A DNA stretch of 64,000 nt, taken from NCBI GenBank assembly GCA_014649575.1, contig BMTH01000009.1, positions 62,001 to 126,000 of the forward strand, given 5' to 3'. The DNA is from Streptomyces griseoincarnatus (GTDB lineage Bacteria > Actinomycetota > Actinomycetes > Streptomycetales > Streptomycetaceae). Position 1 is the stretch's first letter, and every line of letters starts with the position of its first letter. Positions 7,563 to 16,285 of this stretch are shown in pieces. The notes beneath the pieces were generated by a model. That model did no database searches, had not been told where the DNA came from, and saw only the letters and a list, made by a program, of their open reading frames with translations. The translations under genes and the position numbers were made by a program.

Positions 7563-8881
7563 GGGGCGGCCAGTCCTTCCAGTACGTCGGCGAGGGCGAG
7601 GACCCCGGCCACGCAGTCGTCCTCGGCGGCGGACTCGGCCGGGGAGTGCGAGACGCCGGTGGGGTTCCGTACGAACAGCATGGCGGTCGGGACGCGTCCC
7701 GCGAGGATTCCCGCGTCGTGTCCCGCGCCGGTGCCGAGGACGGGCACCTTCAGACCGGCGTCCTTGCCGAGGATGCGGGCGAGCCGGTCGCGCAGGGCGT
7801 GGTCGAACTCGACGACGGGGGTGAAGGACTCGCGTTCCACGTCCAGCTGGACGCCGTGGTCGGCGGCGTACGCGCGGGCGGCCCGCTCCACCCCGCCGAC
7901 CACCGCGTCCAGGCTCTCCTGGTCACAGGCGCGGGAGTCGAGCCAGCCGCGCACCAGGGAGGGCACGGCGTTGACGCCGTTCGGCTCGACGGCCATCTTG
8001 CCGAACGTGGCGACCCCGCCCGCCTGTTCGGCCTCCCGGCGGGCGGCGAGGACGGTCTCGGCGTACGGCAGCATCGGGTCGTGCCGGTCGGCGAGCCGGG
8101 TGGTGCCGGCGTGGTTGGCCTCGCCGTGGAAGTCGAACCGCCAGCGGCCGTGCGGCCAGATCGCGGAGGCGACGCCGACCCGGTCGCCGGTGAGGTCCAG
8201 CGCCCGGCCCTGCTCGACGTGCAGCTCGACGAACGCGCCGATGCGGCCGAGGCGTACGGGGTCGGGGCCGATGGCGTCCGGGTCGTGGCCGGCGGTCTCC
8301 ATGGCCTGCGGGAGGGTGATGCCGTCGGCGTCGGTGAGGCGGTGGGCCTGGTCGACGGTGAGCGCGCCCGCGGTGAGCCGGGAGCCGACGCAGGCGAGCC
8401 CGAAGCGGGCGCCCTCCTCGTCGCCGAAGTTGACGATGCCGAGCGGCTTCGTCGGACGGACGCCCCGGCGGCGCAGTTCGTCGAGGGCGGCGAAGGCGGA
8501 GACGACTCCGAGGGGCCCGTCGAAGGCGCCGCCGTCGGGCACCGAGTCCAGGTGCGAGCCGGTGACCACGGCGTCCCCCTCGGCGGGGTCGCCGAGCCAG
8601 GCCCACTGGTTGCCGTTGCGGTCCTCCTCGTAGGTGAGGCCGCGGCGGCGGGCCTGCTCGCGGAACCAGTCCCGGCAGTCAGCGTCGGCGCCGGTCCAGG
8701 CGAACCGGCGGTAGCCGCCGCTGGCGGAGTTCCGTCCGACGGGCAGCAGTTGCCGCCACATCTCGTGGAACGAATCAGGCTGTGGGCAGTCGTTCCGCAG
8801 GGCGGAACGGGTGGGCACAGCCGAGCCCGCAGTCGGCGACGCCCCGCCTGCCCCCACCGGAGAGTTCCCGTCCTGATTCAC
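7559..8881 (-). CDS. M20-family amidohydrolase (allantoate amidohydrolase-like) in the hut operon
   Basis: Zinc amidohydrolase of 440 residues of the allantoate amidohydrolase / N-carbamoyl amino-acid hydrolase group. Metal and catalytic motifs are GSHLDSVPDGGAFDGPLG, GDEEGARFG, ELHVEQG and the late GAGHDAG. It sits between hutU and hutF and overlaps both with GTGA junctions (8878-8881 and 7559-7562), which ties it to histidine breakdown. I infer it may remove the formyl group from N-formylglutamate, replacing HutG; an unrelated ureide role is possible. The first 40 or so residues are partly encoded by a dispersed hairpin repeat (8781-8822), and homology begins only after it. Confidence 0.85.
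   Translation of the reverse strand: MNQDGNSPVGAGGASPTAGSAVPTRSALRNDCPQPDSFHEMWRQLLPVGRNSASGGYRRFAWTGADADCRDWFREQARRRGLTYEEDRNGNQWAWLGDPAEGDAVVTGSHLDSVPDGGAFDGPLGVVSAFAALDELRRRGVRPTKPLGIVNFGDEEGARFGLACVGSRLTAGALTVDQAHRLTDADGITLPQAMETAGHDPDAIGPDPVRLGRIGAFVELHVEQGRALDLTGDRVGVASAIWPHGRWRFDFHGEANHAGTTRLADRHDPMLPYAETVLAARREAEQAGGVATFGKMAVEPNGVNAVPSLVRGWLDSRACDQESLDAVVGGVERAARAYAADHGVQLDVERESFTPVVEFDHALRDRLARILGKDAGLKVPVLGTGAGHDAGILAGRVPTAMLFVRNPTGVSHSPAESAAEDDCVAGVLALADVLEGLAAP
8781..8822. repeat. Dispersed hairpin repeat, copy 2, inside a coding region
   Basis: The core GGGCAGTC-GTTCCG-CAGGG-CGGAAC-GGGTGGGC matches the copies at 2299 and 19821. Both stem arms carry the compensatory change TG to TT and CA to AA, keeping the pairing. 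It lies inside the 5' end of the M20 amidohydrolase. Confidence 0.65.
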
Positions 8882-10596
8882 GCGGAGTCACCCTCACGCA
8901 TGGGCACCCGCACACCCTTCGCGTCCGCGACCGACTCCGCGATGTCGTACCCGGCGTCCACATGCCGGATGACGCCCATGCCCGGGTCGTTCGTCAGCAC
9001 GCGGCGGATCTTCTCGCCGGCCAGGGCGGTGCCGTCGGCGACGGTGACCTGTCCGGCGTGGATGGAGCGGCCCATGCCGACGCCGCCGCCGTGGTGGATC
9101 GACACCCAGGAGGCGCCGGAGGCGACGTTCACCATGGCGTTGAGCAGGGGCCAGTCGGCGATGGCGTCGGAGCCGTCGAGCATCGCCTCGGTCTCCCGGT
9201 AGGGGGAGGCGACGGAGCCGCAGTCGAGGTGGTCGCGGCCGATGACGACGGGCGCGGACAGTTCGCCGCTCGCGACCATGTCGTTGAACCGCTCGCCGGC
9301 CTTGTCGCGTTCGCCGTAGCCGAGCCAGCAGATGCGGGCGGGCAGGCCCTGGAAGTGGACGCGCTCCCCGGCCATCTTGATCCAGCGGGCGAGGGACTCG
9401 TTCTCCGGGAAGAGGTCGAGGATGGCGCGGTCGGTCCGAGCGATGTCGGCGGGGTCGCCGGAGAGGGCGGCCCAGCGGAAGGGGCCTTTGCCCTCGCAGA
9501 ACAGGGGCCGGATGTAGGCGGGGACGAAGCCGGGGAAGGCGAACGCCCGCTCGTACCCGGCGAGCTGGGCCTCGCCGCGGAGGGAGTTGCCGTAGTCGAA
9601 CACCTCGGCGCCGGCGTCCTGGAAGCCGACCATCGCCTCGACGTGCCTGGCCATGGACTCGCGGGCGCGCGTGGTGAAGCCGGCCGGGTCCTTGGCGGCC
9701 GCGTCGGCCATGTCCTCGAAGGCCGTGCCGAGGGGCAGGTAGGCGAGGGGGTCGTGGGCGGAGGTCTGGTCGGTGACGATGTCGATCGGCGCGCCCATGG
9801 CGAGGAGCTGCGGGACGGCCTCGGCCGCGTTGCCGAGGACGCCGACGGACAGCGGGCGTCGGGCGTCGCGGGCCTCGACGGCGAGGCGCAGCGCGTGGTC
9901 GAGGGAGTCGGCCTTCACGTCGAGGTAGCGGTGCTCGATGCGGCGGTCGATGGCGCGCGGGTCGCAGTCGACGCAGATGGCGACGCCGTCGTTCATGGTG
10001 ACCGCGAGCGGCTGGGCGCCGCCCATGCCGCCGAGTCCGGCCGTGAGGGTGATGGTGCCGGCGAGGGAGCCGTTGAAGCGCTTGGCGGCGACGGCGGCGA
10101 AGGTCTCGTAGGTGCCCTGGAGGATGCCCTGGGTGCCGATGTAGATCCAGGAGCCGGCGGTCATCTGCCCGTACATGGTCAGCCCGAGCTGCTCCAGGCG
10201 GCGGAACTCCTCCCAGTTCGCCCAGTCGCCGACCAGGTTGGAGTTGGCGAGGAGGACGCGCGGTGCCCACTCGTGGGTCTGCATCACGCCGACGGGGCGG
10301 CCGGACTGGACGAGCATCGTCTCGTCCTGCTTGAGGGTTCGCAGCGTGCGGACCATGGCGTCGAAGGAGCGCCAGTCGCGGGCCGCCTTGCCGGTACCGC
10401 CGTAGACGACGAGCTTGTCGGGGTGCTCTGCGACCTCCGGGTCGAGGTTGTTCTGCAGCATCCGCAGGGCGGCCTCCTGCTGCCATCCCAGGGCGCTCAG
10501 CTCGCTGCCGCGCGGCGCTCGGACCACACCGGGGGGTGGCCCGTAGGACCTCGATCGAGGGTGGTGGGGGGAGACGGGAGGGAGAGGTCCTGACAT
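8878..10596 (-). CDS. hutU: Urocanate hydratase
   Basis: NAD-containing lyase of 572 residues for the second step of histidine degradation, hydrating urocanate to imidazolonepropionate. The Rossmann part shows GLGGMGGAQP; the active-site region is GRDHLDCGSVASPYRETE with the conserved cysteine. The ATG at 10596 is preceded by GGAGG seven bases away and is chosen over upstream codons. It is the first gene of the hut operon, and its stop overlaps the next start. The hutH gene for the first step is not in this window. Confidence 0.95.
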   Translation of the reverse strand: MSGPLPPVSPHHPRSRSYGPPPGVVRAPRGSELSALGWQQEAALRMLQNNLDPEVAEHPDKLVVYGGTGKAARDWRSFDAMVRTLRTLKQDETMLVQSGRPVGVMQTHEWAPRVLLANSNLVGDWANWEEFRRLEQLGLTMYGQMTAGSWIYIGTQGILQGTYETFAAVAAKRFNGSLAGTITLTAGLGGMGGAQPLAVTMNDGVAICVDCDPRAIDRRIEHRYLDVKADSLDHALRLAVEARDARRPLSVGVLGNAAEAVPQLLAMGAPIDIVTDQTSAHDPLAYLPLGTAFEDMADAAAKDPAGFTTRARESMARHVEAMVGFQDAGAEVFDYGNSLRGEAQLAGYERAFAFPGFVPAYIRPLFCEGKGPFRWAALSGDPADIARTDRAILDLFPENESLARWIKMAGERVHFQGLPARICWLGYGERDKAGERFNDMVASGELSAPVVIGRDHLDCGSVASPYRETEAMLDGSDAIADWPLLNAMVNVASGASWVSIHHGGGVGMGRSIHAGQVTVADGTALAGEKIRRVLTNDPGMGVIRHVDAGYDIAESVADAKGVRVPMREGDSA

Positions 10597-10638
10597 GGGG
10601 TGCCTCCAGGTGGCCACACGACGTCTGCAGATATTCAC

Positions 10639-10667
10639 ATCCTCACTGGCTGAATAGACCTAGTCAA
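10639..10667 (-). promoter_or_regulatory. Promoter of the hut operon
   Basis: On the minus strand TTGACT (10667-10662) is followed after exactly 17 bases by GAGGAT (10644-10639), close to the Streptomyces housekeeping consensus TTGAC / TAGRRT. The predicted transcript starts about 35 bases before the hutU ATG. Confidence 0.6.
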
Positions 10668-10716
10668 TACAGGGGGTGCGTCGGCGCCTCCGTCCGGGGG
10701 ATGTTTGGCTGGATGC

Positions 10717-12114
10717 ATGCGCGCGAACGAGCAGATACGTGACAGGACGGGCGACGTGACGGCCGGGGCCGACCCGCGGGCCGCCGGGCGGGCGGCCCGC
10801 CGGGACGCCGCGGTGCGGGCGGCCGTGGAGCGGGGCTTCCTGGACACCGACGCGCCCCTCGTGGGGCTGCTGGACGTCACCGGCATCCGTGAGTCGGCGG
10901 CGGACCTGCGGGCCGCCTTCGAGGCCGTGACCGCGCCCGGCACGCCGGTGCTGCACGCCTTCGCGGTGAAGGCGAGCCCGCTGGTGCCGGTGCTGCGGCT
11001 GCTGCGTGAGGAGGGCGTCGGCGCGGAAGTGGCCAGCCCGGGCGAGCTGGCGCTGGCGCGCGCCGCGGGTGTGGAGCCGGGGCGCACGGTGCTGGACTCC
11101 CCCGCCAAGACGCCCGCCGAGCTGCGGGAGGCGCTGGAGCTGGGCATCGCCGTCAACGCGGACAACCCGCAGGAGCTGGAGCGCATCGACGCGCTGGTGG
11201 CCGGCACGGACGTGCGGTCGCCGCTGGGTATCCGGGTGAACCCGCAGGTCGGGGGCGGTTCCATCGAGGCGCTGTCGACCGCGACGGCCACGTCGAAGTT
11301 CGGTGTGGCGCTGCGGGACGAGGGCGCGCGGGAGTGGGTGGTCCAGGCGTACCTGGACCGTCCGTGGCTGACCCGGCTGCACGCCCACACCGGCTCCCAG
11401 GGCATCGCCCTGACGATGATGGCGCGCGGGGTCGCGGAGACGTACGAGCTGGCGGAGGAGATCAACCGGCGGGCCGGACGCCGGCAGGTCGACACCCTCG
11501 ACATCGGCGGCGGACTGCCGGTGAACTTCGCCTCCGAGGAGAGCCGCCCGACGTACGCGGAGTACGCGCGGCTGCTGAAGGAGACGGTGCCGGGGCTGTT
11601 CGACGGGCGGTACGGGCTGGTCACCGAGTTCGGCCGGTCCCTGCTGGCGAAGCACGGCACGGTGGTCACGCGCGTGGAGTACGCCAAGAGCGCGGGCGGC
11701 CGTCCGGTCGCGGTGACCCACGCGGGCGTGCAGGTCGCGACGCGCACGGTGTACGCGCCGCAGTCGTGGCCGCTGCGGATCGCCGCGTACGACGCGAAGG
11801 GACTGCCCAAGGAAGGCCCGGCGGTCGTCCAGGACGTCGCCGGCCCGGCCTGCTTCGCGGGCGACCTGCTGGCGCAGGGGCAGGAACTGCCGCTGCTGGA
11901 GCAGGGCGACCACGCGGCGGCGCTGGACACCGGCGCGTACTACTTCGCGCACCACTACGCCTACAACTCGCTCCCGCGCCCGGCCGTCCTCGGCTACGCG
12001 CAGTCCCCCTCGGGCGGGATCACCTTCGCGACGGTCCGCCCGGCCCAGCCGATCGAGGAAATCGTCGCGGAGTCGGGCGCGGCCCATACGGACGCTCTGA
12101 CGGGCCTGGGCTGA
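10717..12114 (+). CDS. Group IV PLP-dependent decarboxylase (diaminopimelate decarboxylase-like)
   Basis: Alanine-racemase-fold enzyme of about 465 residues. The PLP lysine is in HAFAVKASP, and the family motifs HTGSQG, DIGGGLPVNF, EFGRSLLAK and GPACFAGD (substrate cysteine) follow in order. These place it with LysA/arginine/ornithine-type decarboxylases. It is unlikely to be the lysine-biosynthetic LysA, since there are no lysine or threonine genes nearby; the substrate is unknown. It is divergent from hutU, with 120 bp between them. The start is uncertain: the ATG at 10717 has only a distant G-run, and a GTG at 10756 is possible. Confidence 0.8.
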   Translation: MRANEQIRDRTGDVTAGADPRAAGRAARRDAAVRAAVERGFLDTDAPLVGLLDVTGIRESAADLRAAFEAVTAPGTPVLHAFAVKASPLVPVLRLLREEGVGAEVASPGELALARAAGVEPGRTVLDSPAKTPAELREALELGIAVNADNPQELERIDALVAGTDVRSPLGIRVNPQVGGGSIEALSTATATSKFGVALRDEGAREWVVQAYLDRPWLTRLHAHTGSQGIALTMMARGVAETYELAEEINRRAGRRQVDTLDIGGGLPVNFASEESRPTYAEYARLLKETVPGLFDGRYGLVTEFGRSLLAKHGTVVTRVEYAKSAGGRPVAVTHAGVQVATRTVYAPQSWPLRIAAYDAKGLPKEGPAVVQDVAGPACFAGDLLAQGQELPLLEQGDHAAALDTGAYYFAHHYAYNSLPRPAVLGYAQSPSGGITFATVRPAQPIEEIVAESGAAHTDALTGLG

Positions 12115-12601
12115 ACCGCCTCCGTCGGCACCGGCCGCCGCACGGACGCACACCCGCGCCCCGGCCTCCCGCACCCCGGCACGGCCGGTAGCCGCACGGC
12201 AGCGCGCCCGCGCCGCCTCCCGAGTGCCGACACGGCACACGCCCGGTGCGCCCATGCGCCGCAGGGCTGACCCGGCCCGGCGCAGCCCGCGCGGACACGC
12301 CCCAACGGGCCTGGGCCGAGCGCCTCGGACGGCACCCGACGGGGCACGGGCGACGGCAGCGCGCCCGGGCCGCCTCTCGGGGACCGACACGGCACACGCC
12401 CGGCGCGCCCATGCGCCGCAGGGCTGGCCCGGCCGGCGCAGCCCGCGCGGCTGCGCCGGGCCGGGCCTGGGCCCAGCGGGCTCCGGCCCGGGCCGGACGG
12501 GGCGTCGGCGTGTGGCGCGGGTACGGGTGTGGGGCCGACACGGCCGTGTCAGGCGCGGACACACCCCGGGCGCGTGGTGACCACGCGCCCGGGGTGTTCC
12601 G
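12115..12601. other. GC-rich intergenic region with a 99-bp direct duplication
   Basis: This 487-bp gap lies between convergent genes. It contains two imperfect copies of a block of about 99 bp (12196-12294 and 12353-12450), both including the string CATGCGCCGCAGGGCTG, and ends with the palindrome at 12561-12597. Open frames here have arginine/proline/alanine-rich translations and no ribosome site. Confidence 0.6.
12561..12597. terminator. Perfect palindrome between convergent genes
   Basis: An 18-bp perfect stem (ACACCCCGGGCGCGTGGT) with a single central base lies five bases beyond the end of the downstream minus-strand gene. Probably a bidirectional terminator. Confidence 0.7.
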
Positions 12602-13186
12602 TCACGCCGCCGTCGTCAGCTTGCGGCGCGCTCCGCCCGGGGCCGCGTCGCCCGCGGCGATGCCTGTGGTGCGGTAGGCCTTGACGGCGCGGCCGGCGGG
12701 GCGGCCCGCGCCCTTGCGGAGCCAGTCCACGCGGACCCACAGCAGTACCTCGTCGGCGCGTTCCAGGCGGCCGATCCACGCCGCCTTCAGCCACAGCCCC
12801 ACACCGCACCCGGCGAGCAGCAGTCCGGCCGCGGCGGGCGCCGCGAGGGCCGAGCCCAGGGCCGCGAGGAAGGCGAGCAGCAGCCACCAGCGGTGCGCCC
12901 GGCGCCAGTTGCGCGCGGTGACCGCGCGGTCCTGCAGCACGTCGTGCCGGCCCGCCCGGGCCGCCGCGCGGGCCAGTGCGCGGTACCGGCCCCGCCCTGT
13001 CAGCGTCACGAGGGCCGCGGCCACGAGGAACAGCGCGGCTCCGCCGAGCGCGCCGATCCGCAGCCCCGTCAGACCCGGCACGAACGCCCCGGCGCCCGCG
13101 GCGACGACCCCCAGCCACCACAGTGGCGCGGCTCCGGCACGTACGACGACGGCCACCCGGGCCAGCCCCTGTCCTCCGCGCGTCAC
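12602..13186 (-). CDS. Small integral membrane protein, unknown function
   Basis: Protein of 194 residues that I do not recognise. Hydrophobic segments are seen around APLWWLGVVAAGAGAFV, IGALGGAALFLVAAALV and WWLLLAFLAALGSALAAPAAAGLLLAGCGVGLWL, so three or four membrane spans, with basic linkers and a basic tail. The GTG at 13186 is chosen because GGGAGG lies seven bases before it; the open frame runs further upstream through the 5' region of the RpiR-type regulator without support. It may be transcribed with the regulator upstream on the same strand (158-bp gap). Confidence 0.75.
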   Translation of the reverse strand: MTRGGQGLARVAVVVRAGAAPLWWLGVVAAGAGAFVPGLTGLRIGALGGAALFLVAAALVTLTGRGRYRALARAAARAGRHDVLQDRAVTARNWRRAHRWWLLLAFLAALGSALAAPAAAGLLLAGCGVGLWLKAAWIGRLERADEVLLWVRVDWLRKGAGRPAGRAVKAYRTTGIAAGDAAPGGARRKLTTAA

Positions 13187-13344
13187 GTCCAGCCTCCCGT
13201 CTCCCGATTCCTGAGGAAGTCCATCTGTGGGAAGTCCCTTACCTGTGGAACGCCTTCGAGGGAAGTCCCCGGTGACGGACGCTAGCGGGGCAAGCTGAGA
13301 CGAGTCTGAGAAGACGCGGGGGGACGGCCGCCGCGTCACTCTCC

Positions 13345-14187
13345 TCACTCCACGAACAGCCCGCGCGCCGCAGCCCGGGTGTCGAACTCCTCCAGCCGCG
13401 CCTGCGCGTCGGGCAGGTCGTCGCACATCGCCTCGAGCAGCACCCGCCCCAGCAGCATCGGCGCGCACGCGGTGTCGAACACCAGCGCCGTGCCGACGGC
13501 GGCCGGCAGCAGCAGGTCGGACACCTTGGCGACCGGCGCGAACGCCGAGTCCGCGACGGTGACGACGGCCAGCCCCGACTCCTTGGCGTGGACGAGCGCG
13601 TCGAGGACCTCGCGCGGATGCCGTGGCAGCGCGAAGCACAGCAGCGCCGACGCCCCCGCCCGCACGGCCGCGTCGATCCGGTCGAGCAGCATCGTGCCGC
13701 CCTCGTTGAGCAGCCGTACGTCCGGGTGGACCTTGGCGGCGAAGTAGGCGAAGCCGTGCGCCTGGGCGGCGGCGGCCCGCAGGCCGAGGACGGGCAGCGG
13801 GCGGCTCTCCGCGAGCACCCGCCCCGCGCGCCGTACGGGCTCGGGATCGGCCAGCACCTCCGCGAGATGGCGCAGGTTCTCGATCTCGGCCTCGACGGCC
13901 TGCTGGTACTCGTTGAGCGAGCCGGTGTCGGGGGCGGGTTCGGCCGGCGCGACCTCGCGCAGGTACCGGCGCAGCGCGGGGTAGCCGTCGAAGCCGAGGG
14001 CGACGGCGAAGCGGGTCACGGAGGGCTGGCTCACCCCGGCCACTTCGGCCAGCTCCACGCTCGACAGGAACGGCACGTCGGCGGCGCGCCGCACCATGCT
14101 GTGAGCGATGCGCCGCTGAGTGGGCGTCAGCCGGTGCCCCTCGAAGAGCGCCTGGAGACGCGCCGCGGGGCTCTCGGTGCCGCTCAT
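13345..14187 (-). CDS. RpiR/MurR-family transcriptional regulator with SIS domain
   Basis: Regulator of 280 residues. The N-terminal HTH domain includes SSVELAEVAGVSQPSVTRFAVALGFDGYPALRR, typical of the RpiR family, and a C-terminal SIS domain (about residues 120-260) would sense a phosphosugar or another small ligand. The ATG at 14187 with GGGGAG upstream is preferred to the ATG at 14220. The target is not evident; candidates in the neighbourhood are the decarboxylase, the hut operon and the LCP gene, but no operator was identified. Confidence 0.85.
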   Translation of the reverse strand: MSGTESPAARLQALFEGHRLTPTQRRIAHSMVRRAADVPFLSSVELAEVAGVSQPSVTRFAVALGFDGYPALRRYLREVAPAEPAPDTGSLNEYQQAVEAEIENLRHLAEVLADPEPVRRAGRVLAESRPLPVLGLRAAAAQAHGFAYFAAKVHPDVRLLNEGGTMLLDRIDAAVRAGASALLCFALPRHPREVLDALVHAKESGLAVVTVADSAFAPVAKVSDLLLPAAVGTALVFDTACAPMLLGRVLLEAMCDDLPDAQARLEEFDTRAAARGLFVE

Positions 14188-14469
14188 GACCTGACTCCCC
14201 CTCGGCCGTCCCCGGCCCATTCATCCGTCGTGACTTCTGCATGCCGTTATACAGGCGAACGCCGCACCGTGCCGGACGGGCGCCGGACCCTGCGCGGTCA
14301 CGCCATGTCATGGATCCGGGGCCCTCTTCCCGGACCCATCCGGATCTCGACGATTTCGCCACGAGGTCCGCGAGGCCGGGAACGGCCGGATAGCGTAAGT
14401 CGTCGAACATGTAAGCAATTCTGGACTCAGGTGCCCCACGGGGCACAGGGCGCAGGAGTGGGTGGGGGC

Positions 14470-16182
14470 GTGGACGCGCAGAGTCGTGGGCGGGCGGAAG
14501 GGGCCGATCCCGCCGACCAGTGGGTGCTCAATCCGCAGACCGGTGAGTACGAGCTGAGGCTGGAGGGCGACGTGCGGCCCCCGACGCCTCCGACGCCCTC
14601 GGTGCCGCGCCAGCGCACCCGCCAGGCGCCCGGCCCGCGTCCCGGCGGCCCGCGCGAGACCGACCCGGACCCGCGCGACCGGGACGGCGACCCCGCCCCC
14701 GGCGGCCCCCGCGACTCGCACCGCCGCACGCGCAGGCAGCCGAAGCGGTCCGGCCGCCGCAAGGCGCTGATGTGGACCGGGGGCGTGATGGGCCTGGTGC
14801 TCGTCGGCGGCTCGGCGTTCGCGTACTACTGGTGGGACCGCCTGGGCGGGAACATCGACACCGTCGACATCGGTGACGTCGGCAGCGACACCGTCCTCGG
14901 GGACGGCCCGGCCAACATCCTCGTCATCGGCAACGACGTCCGCACCGGCAAGGGCAACGAGGCGTACGGCAACCGGGACAACGTGACCGGGCATGCCGAC
15001 ACCACGCTGCTGTTCCACGTCGCCGGGGACCGGTCCAACGCGACGGTGGTGAGCATCCCCCGGGACCTGATGACGGAGATACCGGACTGCGAGACCCGGC
15101 AGTCCGACGGCTCGACGAAGACGGTCCCCGGCTCGCAGGGCACCACCCGGTTCAACGAGTCCTACGGCGTCGAGGGCCGCGACCCCGGCTGCACCATGCG
15201 CACGGTCGAGCAGCTGACCGGCCTGGACGTGGACCACTTCATGATGTTCGACTTCAACGCCGTCAAGACGCTGTCCACGGCGGTCGGCGGCGTCGAGGTG
15301 TGCCTGGAGCAGCCGCTGAAGGACACCTCGGGCGGCACCAAGCTCGACCTGCCGGCCGGGAAGAGCACCCTCCAGGGCGAGGAGGCGCTGTCCTTCCTGC
15401 GCAACCGGCACGGGCTGAAGAACGAGAGCGACCTGGACCGGATCGGGATGCAGCAGAAGTTCGTCGCGTCGATGCTGCGCCGCCTCAAGGAGGACACGCT
15501 CGGCAGCCCGACGAAGATGCTGGACGTCGCCGACGCGGCCACCAAGTCCCTCACCGTGGACAAGGCCATCGGCAGCCCCGGCAAGCTGCTCACCCTCGCC
15601 AAGGAACTCGGCAAGATCGACCTGAAGAACATCACGCTGATGACGCTCCCGGTGGTCGACAACCCGGACGAACCCAAACCCGTCACCGTCGTCCCGGACC
15701 CGGCCAAAGCACCGCAGGTGTTCTCCATGCTCCAGGACGACGTGTCGTTCACCGAGGTGAAGAAGCAGAAGAAGAAGGCCAAGGACAAGCAGGACGTGCT
15801 GCTGAAGGGCGCGCGGACCGAGGCGTCCGCCGTGCGCGTCGACGTGCTCAACGGCGGCGGCCCGCAGGGCGCGGCCGGGGAGACGGTCACCTGGCTGCAG
15901 AACGGCCAGGGGGTGTCCCGTTCGGCGAACCAGGGCAACGCCCCCGCGAAGGTCTCCCGCACCCAGCTCGTGTACGCCCCGGACCAGGCGGACCAGGCCC
16001 GCAAGCTGGCCGACCTGATGGGCCTGCCCGCCTCCGCGATGAAGCCCACCGCCGAGGCCGGCGACGGACCGATGACCCTGACCCTCGGCCCCGACTTCAC
16101 GGAGGCCGGGGTGCCGGTCGCGACACCGAAGAAGGTCGACGTCCCGCAGTCCCGGGCCGACGAGAAGATGTGCAAGGGCTGA
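14470..16182 (+). CDS. LytR-CpsA-Psr (LCP) family cell-wall glycopolymer ligase
   Basis: Membrane-anchored enzyme of about 570 residues expected to transfer teichoic or other glycopolymers from lipid carrier to peptidoglycan. Layout: an acidic/proline-rich cytoplasmic tail of about 95 residues, one membrane span (about 99-121), the LCP domain (about 147-320) with the metal Asp in HADTTLL and the phosphate-binding Arg in SIPRDL, and a C-terminal LytR_C domain (about 455-550). The start is a choice between GTG codons at 14470 and 14458; AGGAG lies at 14454-14458. The unit appears monocistronic. Confidence 0.88.
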   Translation: MDAQSRGRAEGADPADQWVLNPQTGEYELRLEGDVRPPTPPTPSVPRQRTRQAPGPRPGGPRETDPDPRDRDGDPAPGGPRDSHRRTRRQPKRSGRRKALMWTGGVMGLVLVGGSAFAYYWWDRLGGNIDTVDIGDVGSDTVLGDGPANILVIGNDVRTGKGNEAYGNRDNVTGHADTTLLFHVAGDRSNATVVSIPRDLMTEIPDCETRQSDGSTKTVPGSQGTTRFNESYGVEGRDPGCTMRTVEQLTGLDVDHFMMFDFNAVKTLSTAVGGVEVCLEQPLKDTSGGTKLDLPAGKSTLQGEEALSFLRNRHGLKNESDLDRIGMQQKFVASMLRRLKEDTLGSPTKMLDVADAATKSLTVDKAIGSPGKLLTLAKELGKIDLKNITLMTLPVVDNPDEPKPVTVVPDPAKAPQVFSMLQDDVSFTEVKKQKKKAKDKQDVLLKGARTEASAVRVDVLNGGGPQGAAGETVTWLQNGQGVSRSANQGNAPAKVSRTQLVYAPDQADQARKLADLMGLPASAMKPTAEAGDGPMTLTLGPDFTEAGVPVATPKKVDVPQSRADEKMCKG

Positions 16183-16285
16183 TCTGAGGCGGCGCGCGGG
16201 GGCCGCGGGACGGCGGCCCGCCCGAGGACGGGAACGGGGGTTACCCCCAGTGCGCGCCGGCTCCCGCGTCCCTACCTTGTGAGAC

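Noticed and set aside
10717..12114. Assignment as biosynthetic lysA
   Set aside because: Motifs fit the superfamily, but the gene lacks lysine/threonine pathway neighbours, so only a family-level call is justified.
12020..12580. Overlapping small frames on both strands in the GC-rich gap
   Set aside because: Translations are Arg/Ala/Pro-rich repeats that mirror the DNA duplication; no ribosome sites or conserved features.
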